This document shows, one piece after another, positions 49,531 to 59,356 of a DNA stretch of 64,000 nt (the stretch's first letter is position 1; each line of letters opens with the position of its first letter). This stretch comes from Clostridiales bacterium UBA1206 (GTDB lineage: Bacteria > Bacillota > Clostridia > Oscillospirales > CAG-382): positions 1 to 64,000 of the forward strand of contig DBXS01000025.1 in NCBI GenBank assembly GCA_002310055.1, written 5' to 3'. The notes beneath the pieces are model-generated. The model worked only from the letters and a program-made list of their open reading frames with translations. It made no database searches and was not told the origin of the DNA. The position numbers and the translations under genes were made by a program.

Positions 49531-50496
49531 TTATTTCTTAAACCTGTCGCAGCAGGGATCGTCTTTTTCGGGTTTGGGTTCTTCCGCGGCGGGAGGAGTG
49601 GTGCTGCCGAGTCCGGTCATTTCGGAAAACAGCACGTTGTTTTTCACGGCGGTCACGACGTCGGTGGGGACTATGATCTTGCTCGCCTTGCCGTTCGCCA
49701 GCGAAGCGAGGGTCTCGTAGCGTTTGAGTTCCAGCACCGCGGGGTCAACGCCGGCTTCGCGCAGGGCGCGCAGACCGTCGGCTTCCGCCTGTTTTGCAAG
49801 GAGCACGGCTTTGGCTTCGCCTTCGGCGCGGGCGATGCGCGCGTCGCGTTCGCCTTCGGCGGCGAGTATCATCGCCTGTTTGTCGCCTTCGGCGCGGGCT
49901 ATCGCCGCCAGCTTGTGGCCGTCGGCCTGAAGCAGGGTCTCGCGGCGGTCGCGTTCGGCTTTCATCTGTTTTTCCATAGCCTCGCGTATCTCCTGCGGAG
50001 GCATGATGTTCTTGAGCTCGACGCGGCTGACTTTTATGCCCCACTGGTCGGTGGCTTCGTCGAGTATGGAGGTCATCTCGCCGTTGATCTGATCGCGCGA
50101 GGTGAGCGTGGCGTCGAGATCGAGCGCGCCGATGATGTTGCGCAGCGTGGTCGTCGTAAGGTTGCCCAGGGCGAACACCGGATCCTGCGCGCCGTAGGTG
50201 TAAAGCTTGGCGTCGAACACGCGGTAGTACACCACGGTGTCGATCTGCATAGTGACGTTATCCTTGGTGATAACGGGCTGGGGCGGAGTGTCGAGCACCT
50301 GTTCCTTGAGCGTAACGCGCTTGGCGATGCGGTCGATGAACGGGATGGTGAAATGCAGTCCGGCTTCCCAGGTCTTTTTGTATTTGCCCAGGCGCTCTAT
50401 TATGAACTGGTTCGCCTGCGGCACAATTTTAAGGTTGGCAAAGATCACGATCGCGGCGAGCACGCCGACGACGATCAGGGGGATATAGGTTTCCAT
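49531..50496 (-). CDS. SPFH/band 7 (paraslipin-type) membrane protein
   Basis: 321 residues. One N-terminal membrane segment (about 5-25) precedes the SPFH domain (ANQFIIERLGKYKKTWEAGLHF, then VTLKEQVLDTPPQPVITKDNV). A long Ala/Glu-rich helical region (about 175-250: RAEGDKQAMILAAEGERDAR) follows, and a Pro-rich tail ends in Cys-Cys. Stomatin/QmcA relatives organise membrane microdomains and quality control. It ends the dnaE-PBP-ABC co-directional group. The stop codon is next to the multi-hairpin element. Confidence 0.9.
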   Translation of the reverse strand: METYIPLIVVGVLAAIVIFANLKIVPQANQFIIERLGKYKKTWEAGLHFTIPFIDRIAKRVTLKEQVLDTPPQPVITKDNVTMQIDTVVYYRVFDAKLYTYGAQDPVFALGNLTTTTLRNIIGALDLDATLTSRDQINGEMTSILDEATDQWGIKVSRVELKNIMPPQEIREAMEKQMKAERDRRETLLQADGHKLAAIARAEGDKQAMILAAEGERDARIARAEGEAKAVLLAKQAEADGLRALREAGVDPAVLELKRYETLASLANGKASKIIVPTDVVTAVKNNVLFSEMTGLGSTTPPAAEEPKPEKDDPCCDRFKK

Positions 50497-50529
50497 ATTG
50501 TTTTCTCCTTTCGGAATTTTTAATATCGG

Positions 50530-53148
50530 TCATTCGGTTCTCAATGCTATTACGGGATCTTTTCTGGAAGCGATGCGCGCAGGTATCAGTCCGGCGGTCA
50601 CCGTCAGCAGCACCGATATCGCCACCAGTATGAACGCGCCCGCCGCCGGGAGCGACGCGATATTGCCTATGCCCGAAAGCGAACGGATCACGGCGTTGAG
50701 CGGCAGTATGAGCAGCAGCGTCACAAGTATGCCCATCACGCCCGAAATCAGCCCGATTATCAGCGTTTCGGCGTTGAACACGCGTGAGATATCGCGTTTT
50801 CTCGCGCCCATCGCGCGCAGGATGCCTATTTCCTTGGTGCGTTCCAGCACCGAGATGTAGGTGATTATGCCTATCATTATCGAAGAAACGACGAGCGATA
50901 TCGAAACGAAAACTATCAGCGCGTACGAAATGAACTGCACTATCGTCGAAAGCGGCGACATTATCATCGCCACGTAGTCGGTGTACTTGACCGCTTTGCC
51001 GTCGTCTTCGTGGAGCTCGTTGTATTCGTTTATCACGTTTATGATGTTGTCTTTGGCTTCAAAAGTGGCGGCGTAGATGTTTATGGCAGTCGGCGAATCG
51101 GGGTCGACCACGCCCAGCGTCTTGCAGACGTCTTCGTAGGTCGTCGCGCCCGCAAAGCGTTCGGCGAACATGTTTACAAGCTGTTCTTCGGTCATCTGAC
51201 CCAGGTACAGCTCAAACAGCGCGCGCTGTTCTTCCGGCAGCATGGCGATATACGCCTTGATCGTTTCAAGCGTTATCTCGCCCGTGCCGAACAGCATTCC
51301 GGTGAATACGCTGCGCGTCTTGTCGGCAAGCTGCTGCTTGACTATTTGCGAACCGTTGATCTTTTCTATTATCAGTCTCGGCAGCGCCGCAGTGTAGCCG
51401 ATGTTGCCGCTGTTGGAACCGCCCACGGTGTTTTCGCGCGGGCGGGCGATGCCCACTATCCTGAGCTCAACGGAATCTTCGCCTGTTATAAGGGAATTGA
51501 CGAACTCTTCGTCTTCCGAACGGTCGGCCCAGATATCGTAGCCGTTCACCGAACGCTCGATTGAATAATACGCGGTCGCGGGCAGCAGCCGGAACGTCAT
51601 GCCCAGGATCTCGTCGTAGGTAAGCCGCACCTGCTCGGTGTCAAGCTTTTGCCCGGACATCGCGGAACGGACCAGCTCGCCTATCTCGGAAGGATCCTTG
51701 AGCCCCAGCGCGTAGAGCACCAGGTCGTTTATTTCGTTGTTCTTGTTTATGAACAGCACTATCTCTTCGGGGCTGTCCGCCCATTCGCCTATTATCTCGT
51801 ACTGCGCGTCGAGCAGTTCGGCGTCGTCGATCATTTCGCGCCAGACCGAAGCGCCCGAAGACGTGGTCGTGAGCATCTGCATCACTGATTCGCCCATCTC
51901 TTCGCCGTAGATCTGTTTCATCACGTCCGAAGGGTTGACCTTTATATATCCGTCGCCGCGCGGCGCGTAGATGTTGAGCGTCACGCCGTAGCCGTACTGC
52001 ACGGACGACGCGTACTTTGCTATGCGCTCGTCGGATTCGAGGAACTGCTTGAACGACACGAGGTCGTTTTTCTTTATCTGCGAAAGCATGGAATTTATCA
52101 GCCGCGCGCCCGACATATCGGAATACACGGCGTCCATTTCGTGCGGGGTGCCTCTTCCGGTGCCGGCCATGGCGTCCATAAGTCCGGACATATCCATAGC
52201 CGTCTCCTGCAGCGTGAGCGGATACATCGAAAGCGCGTCTTCCTGAACGCGGTCGATATAGCGCTGTATGCCGTTGGAAAACGCGAGTATCAGCGCTATG
52301 CCGATAATCCCTATGCTCCCCGCGAACGAGGTGAGCACGGTCCTGCCCTTTTTGGTGAGCAGGTTGCGGAACGAAAGCGAAAGCGCGGTCAAAAACGACA
52401 TCGCGGTCTTGCCCGTCTTCACGTCCTGCGCGGCTGAAGCGGCGTCTTTGTTTTCCGTTCCGCGCGGCTCGTCGCTCACGATCCTGCCGTCCAGCATACG
52501 GATTATGCGGGTGGAATACTTTTCGGCGAGCTCGGCGTTGTGCGTGACCATTATCACGAGTCTTGTGCGCGAAATTTCTTTAAGTATGCCCAGCACGCTT
52601 TCGCTCGTTTCGGAATCGAGCGCGCCGGTGGGCTCGTCGGCGAGTATGATATCGGGGTCGTTGACTATGGCGCGCGCTATCGCCACGCGCTGCATCTGCC
52701 CGCCGGAAAGCTGGTTGGGACGTTTGTTTATCTGGTCCGCAAGCCCCACTTTTTCAAGCGCGGCGCGGGCTTTCGCCTTGCGCTCGGCGCGGCTTTCGCC
52801 GGATATCGCCAGCGAAAGCTCTACGTTTTCCAGCACGGTCTGGTGGGGGATGAGGTTATACGACTGGAACACGAAACCTATCGAATGGTTGCGGTAGGAA
52901 TCCCAGTCGCGGTCGGAATATCCGCCGGTGGATCTGCCGCGAATCACCAGATCGCCGGTAGTGTAACGGTCGAGTCCGCCTATTATATTGAGCAGCGTGG
53001 TCTTGCCGCAGCCCGAAGGCCCCAGCACCGAAACGAATTCGCAATTTGCAAATTCCATATCCACGCCGCGCAGGGCGCGGACAGCGCCGTCGCCCGACGG
53101 GTAATCCTTGGTTATACCGCTTAAAACAAGTAATTTCTCAGTTGCCAT
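50530..53148 (-). CDS. Fused ABC transporter ATPase-permease (MacB-like)
   Basis: 872 residues. Residues 1-230 are an ABC ATPase of the LolD/MacB type: Walker A GPSGCGKTT, signature LSGGQMQRVAIARA, Walker B IILADEPTGALD and the H-loop MVTHNAEL. A membrane segment near 265-290 (VLTSFAGSIGIIGIALILAF) leads to a large extracytoplasmic region (about 290-735), and FtsX-type membrane segments occupy about 740-860. Such transporters act as mechanotransducers in lipoprotein or peptide export or resistance. The start overlaps the PBP stop by 11 bp, linking it to peptidoglycan synthesis by context. Confidence 0.92.
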   Translation of the reverse strand: MATEKLLVLSGITKDYPSGDGAVRALRGVDMEFANCEFVSVLGPSGCGKTTLLNIIGGLDRYTTGDLVIRGRSTGGYSDRDWDSYRNHSIGFVFQSYNLIPHQTVLENVELSLAISGESRAERKAKARAALEKVGLADQINKRPNQLSGGQMQRVAIARAIVNDPDIILADEPTGALDSETSESVLGILKEISRTRLVIMVTHNAELAEKYSTRIIRMLDGRIVSDEPRGTENKDAASAAQDVKTGKTAMSFLTALSLSFRNLLTKKGRTVLTSFAGSIGIIGIALILAFSNGIQRYIDRVQEDALSMYPLTLQETAMDMSGLMDAMAGTGRGTPHEMDAVYSDMSGARLINSMLSQIKKNDLVSFKQFLESDERIAKYASSVQYGYGVTLNIYAPRGDGYIKVNPSDVMKQIYGEEMGESVMQMLTTTSSGASVWREMIDDAELLDAQYEIIGEWADSPEEIVLFINKNNEINDLVLYALGLKDPSEIGELVRSAMSGQKLDTEQVRLTYDEILGMTFRLLPATAYYSIERSVNGYDIWADRSEDEEFVNSLITGEDSVELRIVGIARPRENTVGGSNSGNIGYTAALPRLIIEKINGSQIVKQQLADKTRSVFTGMLFGTGEITLETIKAYIAMLPEEQRALFELYLGQMTEEQLVNMFAERFAGATTYEDVCKTLGVVDPDSPTAINIYAATFEAKDNIINVINEYNELHEDDGKAVKYTDYVAMIMSPLSTIVQFISYALIVFVSISLVVSSIMIGIITYISVLERTKEIGILRAMGARKRDISRVFNAETLIIGLISGVMGILVTLLLILPLNAVIRSLSGIGNIASLPAAGAFILVAISVLLTVTAGLIPARIASRKDPVIALRTE

Positions 53149-55831
53149 CTGAACTTTCGCTTTCTGCTGAAGTCAGCTCGGGGTGGTAATGCTCTATGCA
53201 TACGCGGTTGTACGGTTTGAACGAATCGGATTTAGAAGATCTGCCGGGCCAGTACGATTTCTGGTCCTTGTTGTAGGGTTCGTAAATGTTGAAGAAATAC
53301 GGCCGCACTTTTGAAGTGGGGTACTTGTAACCTTCGTATATCAGCGAAGGATCCACGCAGGTGAACTGTGAATCGGTCACCACCAGGTTGGTGGAAAACT
53401 TGCGCGGCTCTATGAGTCTGAAAGCCACTTCTATGACTTTGTCCGCGGGGCAGGTGCAGCCGTCCACGCAGATAGCCTGAGTGGAGGTGTCCCACTTGAA
53501 CATTATGTGCTTGTCGCAGTATTCGGTGGGAACGGTCTCGGCGGTGAAATAGCCGGTGCGTATGCAGCTTTCGCCGCCGGTGACGGTCTCTATGTCGTGG
53601 TAGCACGCGTCGGTGGGCAGCTTGCCGCTTACGGTGCAGTATTTCACCTTGATTATGCCGAACGGCTCGTCGAATTCGGATTTATACGCGCGGCCGTTCG
53701 TTTCGAGCTTGTCGTACACGCGGTTGAACACTTCTATCCAAAGCCGCAGCGCGGGGTTGTATTCGAATTTGGAAACCGATTTGTTGTTTTCGTAGCCGAA
53801 CCACACGGCGCCCACGTAGTTGGGGGTTATGCCCACAAAGTACCTGTCGCGGTTGTCGTTGGTGGTACCGGTCTTGCCGCCCACTTCGACTTTGTTCAGA
53901 TATTTGAATCCGGGGACCGTGACCTTTTTTCCGCCCACGGTGCCCTTGGTCTGGCCGTGGGTCATCTTGTAACCGGTGCCGCCTTCCTCGTTGACGACGT
54001 TCCACAGCAGACGGGTCATTATATACGCCGACTGTTCGGAGATCGCCTGGTTGGTCTTGGAAACGCGGTTGTCTATGACCATTTCGCCGTTGCTGTCGCG
54101 CACCATCGAAAACGTGCGCAGCTTGCTCACCTGTCCGCGGTTGCCGAACATCGTGAACCCCTGCGCCATCTCGCGCACGGTGACGCCCTGGGTGAACGAA
54201 CCCAGCGCCACTGGCGAAAGCGCAATATCCGTTTTTATAACGCCGTTGTAGCTTTTGCTTTCCACCAGAGTGGTGAAGCCCACGTTATCCACAAGGTGGC
54301 GGAAAAGATTTTCTATCCCGCACATCGCCGCAAGCCGCACCGCGAAGGTGTTCTTGGAATGCTTGACGCCGTCCACCAGGCTCATAAGTCCGTCGTAGCC
54401 GGCGGGCGAGTTGGGCGGCCAGTATTTCTGCGTTATCTTGCCGTCGCTCTTCTTCTGGTTTATCGTCGGCGCGTCGAGCAGGGGAGTGGCGTAGGTGATT
54501 ATGCCGTTGTCTATGCCGTAGCCGTAGACCGCCAGCGGCTTTATCGCCGAACCGCACTGCCGCTTCGCCATAGTCGCAAGGTTATAGCCGCGGTTGGTGG
54601 TCTTCTTGCCGCGTCCGCCCACTATCCCCAGCACTTCGCCGGTCACGGGGTCGGCGACTACCATCGCCGCCTGCGGCTTGATGCCGCTTATCTCGGGGAA
54701 ACAGCTGTCGTTGCAGAACACCTCTTCCATCGCGTCCTGGATTTCCTTATTCATATTTATGACTATCTGCAGGCCGCCGGAATACAGCTTGCGGCTCGCG
54801 GAAGCTTTGTCTATGCCGTACTGTTCCATCAGCGCGGCTATCACGTCGTCTATCACGGTGTCGACGTAATACGAATGTATATAGCCGGTCTCTATGGAAG
54901 TCGTGCGCTCCATCGTGTTCAGATACAGCGGCACGTTGTAGGCGGAATCGAATTCCTCCTGCGAAATGTAGCCCTGATTCAGCATCTCGGTCAGTATGAC
55001 GTTGCGGCGCTGCAGGTTGTTGTCGGGGTTGCGTATGGGGTCGTAATACGTGGGATATTTTGGTATGGCCGCCAGCGCCGCGCATTCCACCAGCGTAAGG
55101 TCTTTTACGTCTTTGCCGAAATACGCTTCCGCCGCCGCCTGAACGCCGGTGGCGTTCTGCGAAAGGAATATGACGTTCAAATACATTTCGAGTATTTCTT
55201 CTTTGCCGAACTGCTTGCTCACGTATATGGCGCGGAATATCTCCTGCACCTTGCGCTGTATGGTCTGTTCGTTATCGCCCGAAACGTTCTTTATAAGCTG
55301 CTGCGTTATGGAGCTTCCGCCGTACTGGCCGCCGCCGGGCAGGAAGAACCGTAACACCGCGCCCGCGGTGCGCTTGTAGTCCACGCCGTTATGCTGGAAA
55401 AAGCGCTGGTCTTCTATGGACACCACGGCGTCTATGAGGTCCTGCGGAATGTCGGAATAGTTCACCCACATGCGGTTTTCGCTGCCGTGGAGCGTCTCTT
55501 CGTCCATAAGTATCTCGTTGCCGGAAGAATCGGTGTAGTATATGGTGGTGTTCGAAGACGAATCGAAACGCAGGTTGTCCAGCCCGTGATATTCCGCGTC
55601 GATATTCGACCGTATATACAGCAGAAAAGCGCACGAGACCACCGCGCCGGTTATCATTGCGATAAGCAGTACGGTAAGCAGGATATTAACTATCCAGGTA
55701 AACGCTTTCCACAGCACCAAAAGCGCCACTTTGAGCGGATACCACAAAGTCGATCTCGCTATCAGGCGCGTCACCGCGCCCGCTTTCTTTACGCGGGACC
55801 CCCCGGCTTGAGAATTGACGGTAGTTTCCAT
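53138..55831 (-). CDS. Class A penicillin-binding protein (bifunctional transglycosylase-transpeptidase)
   Basis: 897 residues. N-terminal cytoplasmic segment and one membrane helix (about 45-75), then the glycosyltransferase domain with SIEDQRFFQHNGVDYKRT and GGSSITQQLIKN, and the transpeptidase with the SxxK Ser in CGSAIKPLAVYGYG, KHSKNTF (SxN) and GGKTGTTNDNRD (KTG). A Cys-containing C-terminal extension (GCTCPADKVIEVAFRL) follows. It polymerises and crosslinks peptidoglycan. Starts 18 bp after dnaE. Confidence 0.95.
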   Translation of the reverse strand: METTVNSQAGGSRVKKAGAVTRLIARSTLWYPLKVALLVLWKAFTWIVNILLTVLLIAMITGAVVSCAFLLYIRSNIDAEYHGLDNLRFDSSSNTTIYYTDSSGNEILMDEETLHGSENRMWVNYSDIPQDLIDAVVSIEDQRFFQHNGVDYKRTAGAVLRFFLPGGGQYGGSSITQQLIKNVSGDNEQTIQRKVQEIFRAIYVSKQFGKEEILEMYLNVIFLSQNATGVQAAAEAYFGKDVKDLTLVECAALAAIPKYPTYYDPIRNPDNNLQRRNVILTEMLNQGYISQEEFDSAYNVPLYLNTMERTTSIETGYIHSYYVDTVIDDVIAALMEQYGIDKASASRKLYSGGLQIVINMNKEIQDAMEEVFCNDSCFPEISGIKPQAAMVVADPVTGEVLGIVGGRGKKTTNRGYNLATMAKRQCGSAIKPLAVYGYGIDNGIITYATPLLDAPTINQKKSDGKITQKYWPPNSPAGYDGLMSLVDGVKHSKNTFAVRLAAMCGIENLFRHLVDNVGFTTLVESKSYNGVIKTDIALSPVALGSFTQGVTVREMAQGFTMFGNRGQVSKLRTFSMVRDSNGEMVIDNRVSKTNQAISEQSAYIMTRLLWNVVNEEGGTGYKMTHGQTKGTVGGKKVTVPGFKYLNKVEVGGKTGTTNDNRDRYFVGITPNYVGAVWFGYENNKSVSKFEYNPALRLWIEVFNRVYDKLETNGRAYKSEFDEPFGIIKVKYCTVSGKLPTDACYHDIETVTGGESCIRTGYFTAETVPTEYCDKHIMFKWDTSTQAICVDGCTCPADKVIEVAFRLIEPRKFSTNLVVTDSQFTCVDPSLIYEGYKYPTSKVRPYFFNIYEPYNKDQKSYWPGRSSKSDSFKPYNRVCIEHYHPELTSAESESSDGN

Positions 55832-55849
55832 TTATGTTTCCTCTGAATG

Positions 55850-58800
55850 TTATTTCAACGCCACGTTGGCGTCGCCCAGTATTTCCTTGAGCTCCGATAC
55901 GAGACCGTCGCCCGCTTTACAGTAAATGTCGGTGGAAACGTAGCGTTTGCCGGTGATCTCGTCAACGACGTAAACGCGTCCGTTCCCCTTGTGTGCGCGC
56001 AGCTTGTTCAGCGCGGTTTCAAAGAATTTTTCGTTTTCGGCGGTCTTTTTAAGGCAGACCGAGCGTTCGGCGAGCCGTTCGTCGGGTATCGCGGCGTATA
56101 CCGCGCGCGCGGTGACGACAAGCACGTCCTCGCCTTCGCCGCCGGAAGGCTCTTCCAGCGCCGCTTCGCCGCGCAGCCCTATGACCGCGCCGTCGGCGAG
56201 GAGGGACTGATTCTTTTCGTAAACGTCGGCGAAGAATATCACGTCGGCGCTGCCGGTGAGGTCTTCCACCGAGGCGAAAGCCATCATACGCCCGGCTTTT
56301 GTCATCTTTTTGCGCACCGAAACGAGTTGTCCGGTCACAAAGACGGCGCTCTTCAAGGGTATTGTACCCTCCTTTAGACCGCAATACAAGTCGTTAATTG
56401 TTACGGAATTGTATTTTTTGGCAAAAGTTCCGAAATTTTTCAGCGGATGTCCGCTCATATAGACCCCCGCCAGCTCTTTTTCAAACGCCAGCTTTTCGCT
56501 CTGCGGATAGTCGGGGAACGACGGGTAGTCGATCTTGAGCGCGGTCATCCCGGTCTGCGACGCGTCGAACAGCGAGATCTGCCCCATACGCATCTCGTTC
56601 CGCATGCCGGAAAGCGAATCCAGCGCGCGGCCTATCACCGCGAACATACGGCTGCGGTAGATGCCGAAGCAGTCGCACGCGCCGGCAAGCACCAGCGATT
56701 CTATCATCTTGGCGTTGCCGAAAGCGGTAACTCTGCACAGAAAATCCTCGTAGTTTGCGAATTTTCCGTTTTCTTCGCGCTCACGCGCAAGGGAATCGGC
56801 GAATGCGCTCCCCACGTTCTTTATCGCGGTAAGCCCGAACCGGACGTCGCCGTCTTTGACCGAAAACACTCCCATGCTTTCGTTGACGTCGGCGGGCAGC
56901 ACCTTTACGCCCAGAGAAGAGCATTCGTTTATATAATTGCTCACGCTCGCGCCGTTCCCCGTAACGGAATTGAGCAGCGCGCACATATATTCGGCGGGGA
57001 AATGCGCTTTTAGATAAGCCGTGCGGTACGCCAGCACCGCGTAAGCCGCGGCGTGGCTCTTGTTGAACGCGTATTCGGCGAACGACTCCATCTGCGAAAA
57101 CAGTTCTTCCGCCGCCTTTGCGTCTATGCCGTTTTTCATACAGCCGTTCACGAACGTCCCGCGTTCGCGTTCCAGCGTGGATTTGTCCTTTTTCGCCATG
57201 GCGCGGCGCACTATGTCGGACCTGCCGTATGAATACCCGGCGAGATCGCGGAAAACGCGCATAACCTGTTCCTGGTAGATAAGGCAGCCCATAGTGGAAC
57301 CGAGTATGGGTTCCAGCTGCGGGATATCGTATTTCACGCTCTTTTCGCGGCGGTTTTTAATGAATTTGTCTATATACTGCGCGGGTCCCGGGCGGTAGAG
57401 CGATATCACCGAGGTTATGTCGTTCAGATCGCGCGGCTGCAGCCGCGTGAGCAGCGCGCGCATACCGCCGCTTTCCAGCTGAAAAACACCCGCCGTGCGC
57501 CCTTCGCCCAGCAGTTTGTACGTCGCTTCGTCGTCGAACGTGACGGAATCTATTCTGAACCCGGGGATTTTTTGCGCGGCGAGCGTTTCGGCGTCGCGTA
57601 TCACGGTCAGATATCTGAGCCCCAGAAAATCTATCTTCAAAAGTCCAAGCTCCGCCACGGTCTTCATACCGAACTGCGTCACGGTCACGCCGTCGTTCTG
57701 CGCCAGCGGAAGGTAATCGGTTATGGGCGAATCGGTTATGACCACGCCCGTGGCGTGGGTGGAGGAATTGCGCGGACGGCCCTCCAGCCGCTTGGCGAAC
57801 GAATACACCCGCGCCGCCTGCTTATCGCTCTTGAGCATATCCGCAAGCCCCGGAACGTTCTTTTCGCATTCCGCAAGCGTCATGCCCGAAAAGCGCGGTA
57901 TCATTTTGGCTATGGAATCGGTGTCGGCGTACGAAACGCCCAGCGCCTTGCCCACCGCGCGTATCGCGGCGCGCGCCTGAAGCGTGCCGAAAGTGATTAT
58001 CTGCGCCATATGGTCGGCGCCGTACTTGCGCGCCACGTAGTCTATGACCTCCTGGCGCCGCCTGTCGCAGAAGTCTATGTCTATATCCGGCATGGTGACG
58101 CGTTCGGGGTTGAGGAACCGCTCAAAGAGCAGGTCGTTTTCTATCGGGTCGACGTCGGTTATCCCCAGAACGTAGGCGGTCAGGCTCCCCACCGCCGAGC
58201 CCCTTCCGGGCCCCACGGGGATATCGCGGCTGCGCGCAAAGTTCACAAAATCCCACACTACAAGAAAATAATCGTCGAACCCCATACCGTGTATGACTTC
58301 CAACTCGTATTCCAGCCGTTCGGCGTACGCCTTTCCGTCGGCGCCGGGGTTGGAAGCGAGCCGCTTTTCAAGCCCGTTTTTCGCAAGGGAAGCGAGATAT
58401 CCGCGCGCGCTCACGCCCGCCGGAAGTTCGTACCGCGGCAGGTGGAAGGTGTCGAAATCAAAGTCAAAATTACATTCTTCCGCTATTTTCGCGGTGTTTT
58501 CAAGCGCCTGCGGAATATCGGCGAAAAGGCGCGCCATCTCGTCGGTGCTGCGCAGGTAAAATTCGTTTGAAGGCAGGGCGAACGATTTGTCGCCCAAGGT
58601 CCCGCCGGTGGATATCGCCATCAAAAGCTCCTGCGTCTCGGCGTCTTCGCGCTTTATATAATGCACGTCGTTGGTGCAGACGAGCGGGATATCCAGCTTT
58701 TTGGCTATAGAGACCAGCACCGAATTCACTTTTTGCTGTTCGGTCACGCCGTTGCGCTGCAGTTCTATATAAAAATCTCCGCCGAACACGCGCTTGAATT

Positions 58801-59281
58801 CCGCCGCCGTCTCTTCGGCTTCGGCGCGCGCGTCTTTGAGTATGCGTTTCGCCAGCACGCCGGAAGCGCACGCCGAAAGCGCGATAAGTCCGCCGTGCAG
58901 TTTTTCGAGCGTTTGCATATCGGTGCGCGGCTTGCGGTAGAATCCCTTTATAAACGATTCCGAAACTATTTTCACCAGATTTTTGTAGCCTTCGGCGTCC
59001 TTTACCAGCAGCACCAGATGGTACGGCTCGGAATCTACGGGGTGGACCTTGTCTTCCATACGGCGGGGAGCCACGTAGACTTCGCACCCGATAATGGGCT
59101 TTACGCCCTGCTTTCTGCACGCTTTGTAAAATTCGGCGGCGCCGTAGAGCACGCCGTGGTCGGTCACCGCGCAGGCGGACTGCCCCAGGGACTTTACCGC
59201 GGCGGGCAGCTCCGAAACAAGGCACTCGCCGTCGAGCAGGCTGTATTCGGTATGGACGTGCAGATGTACGAAATCGGGCAT
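55850..59281 (-). CDS. dnaE: DNA polymerase III subunit alpha (DnaE)
   Basis: 1143 residues. PHP domain (about 5-190: HVHTEYSLLDGE, VTDHGVLYGAAEFY), the polymerase III active site (GPGRGSAVGSLTAYVLGI, then PDIDIDFCDRRR), a helix-hairpin-helix region and a C-terminal OB fold (SADVIFFADVYEKN). It polymerises leading or lagging strand DNA; Bacillota usually also have PolC, not visible here. Upstream on the same strand are the AlbA_2 gene, whiA and murB. Confidence 0.97.
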   Translation of the reverse strand: MPDFVHLHVHTEYSLLDGECLVSELPAAVKSLGQSACAVTDHGVLYGAAEFYKACRKQGVKPIIGCEVYVAPRRMEDKVHPVDSEPYHLVLLVKDAEGYKNLVKIVSESFIKGFYRKPRTDMQTLEKLHGGLIALSACASGVLAKRILKDARAEAEETAAEFKRVFGGDFYIELQRNGVTEQQKVNSVLVSIAKKLDIPLVCTNDVHYIKREDAETQELLMAISTGGTLGDKSFALPSNEFYLRSTDEMARLFADIPQALENTAKIAEECNFDFDFDTFHLPRYELPAGVSARGYLASLAKNGLEKRLASNPGADGKAYAERLEYELEVIHGMGFDDYFLVVWDFVNFARSRDIPVGPGRGSAVGSLTAYVLGITDVDPIENDLLFERFLNPERVTMPDIDIDFCDRRRQEVIDYVARKYGADHMAQIITFGTLQARAAIRAVGKALGVSYADTDSIAKMIPRFSGMTLAECEKNVPGLADMLKSDKQAARVYSFAKRLEGRPRNSSTHATGVVITDSPITDYLPLAQNDGVTVTQFGMKTVAELGLLKIDFLGLRYLTVIRDAETLAAQKIPGFRIDSVTFDDEATYKLLGEGRTAGVFQLESGGMRALLTRLQPRDLNDITSVISLYRPGPAQYIDKFIKNRREKSVKYDIPQLEPILGSTMGCLIYQEQVMRVFRDLAGYSYGRSDIVRRAMAKKDKSTLERERGTFVNGCMKNGIDAKAAEELFSQMESFAEYAFNKSHAAAYAVLAYRTAYLKAHFPAEYMCALLNSVTGNGASVSNYINECSSLGVKVLPADVNESMGVFSVKDGDVRFGLTAIKNVGSAFADSLAREREENGKFANYEDFLCRVTAFGNAKMIESLVLAGACDCFGIYRSRMFAVIGRALDSLSGMRNEMRMGQISLFDASQTGMTALKIDYPSFPDYPQSEKLAFEKELAGVYMSGHPLKNFGTFAKKYNSVTINDLYCGLKEGTIPLKSAVFVTGQLVSVRKKMTKAGRMMAFASVEDLTGSADVIFFADVYEKNQSLLADGAVIGLRGEAALEEPSGGEGEDVLVVTARAVYAAIPDERLAERSVCLKKTAENEKFFETALNKLRAHKGNGRVYVVDEITGKRYVSTDIYCKAGDGLVSELKEILGDANVALK

Positions 59282-59303
59282 TGTCGTTCCTTACTGTTGC
59301 TTT

Positions 59304-59337
59304 TTATTTGTTTCTGTATTTTTCGGCGCGGTCGGCT
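59304..59337 (-). repeat. Short direct repeat: second copy of the whiA 3' end
   Basis: On the minus strand this reads GCC GAC CGC GCC GAA AAA TAC AGA AAC AAA TAA: ADRAEKYRNK and a stop, exactly the WhiA C-terminus. It differs from the true end (60838-60871) only by CGG to AGA, a synonymous change. It sits directly before dnaE, where the whiA end would be without the AlbA_2 gene. Confidence 0.9.
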
Positions 59338-59356
59338 GTTTTTCGTAAGATGCGGT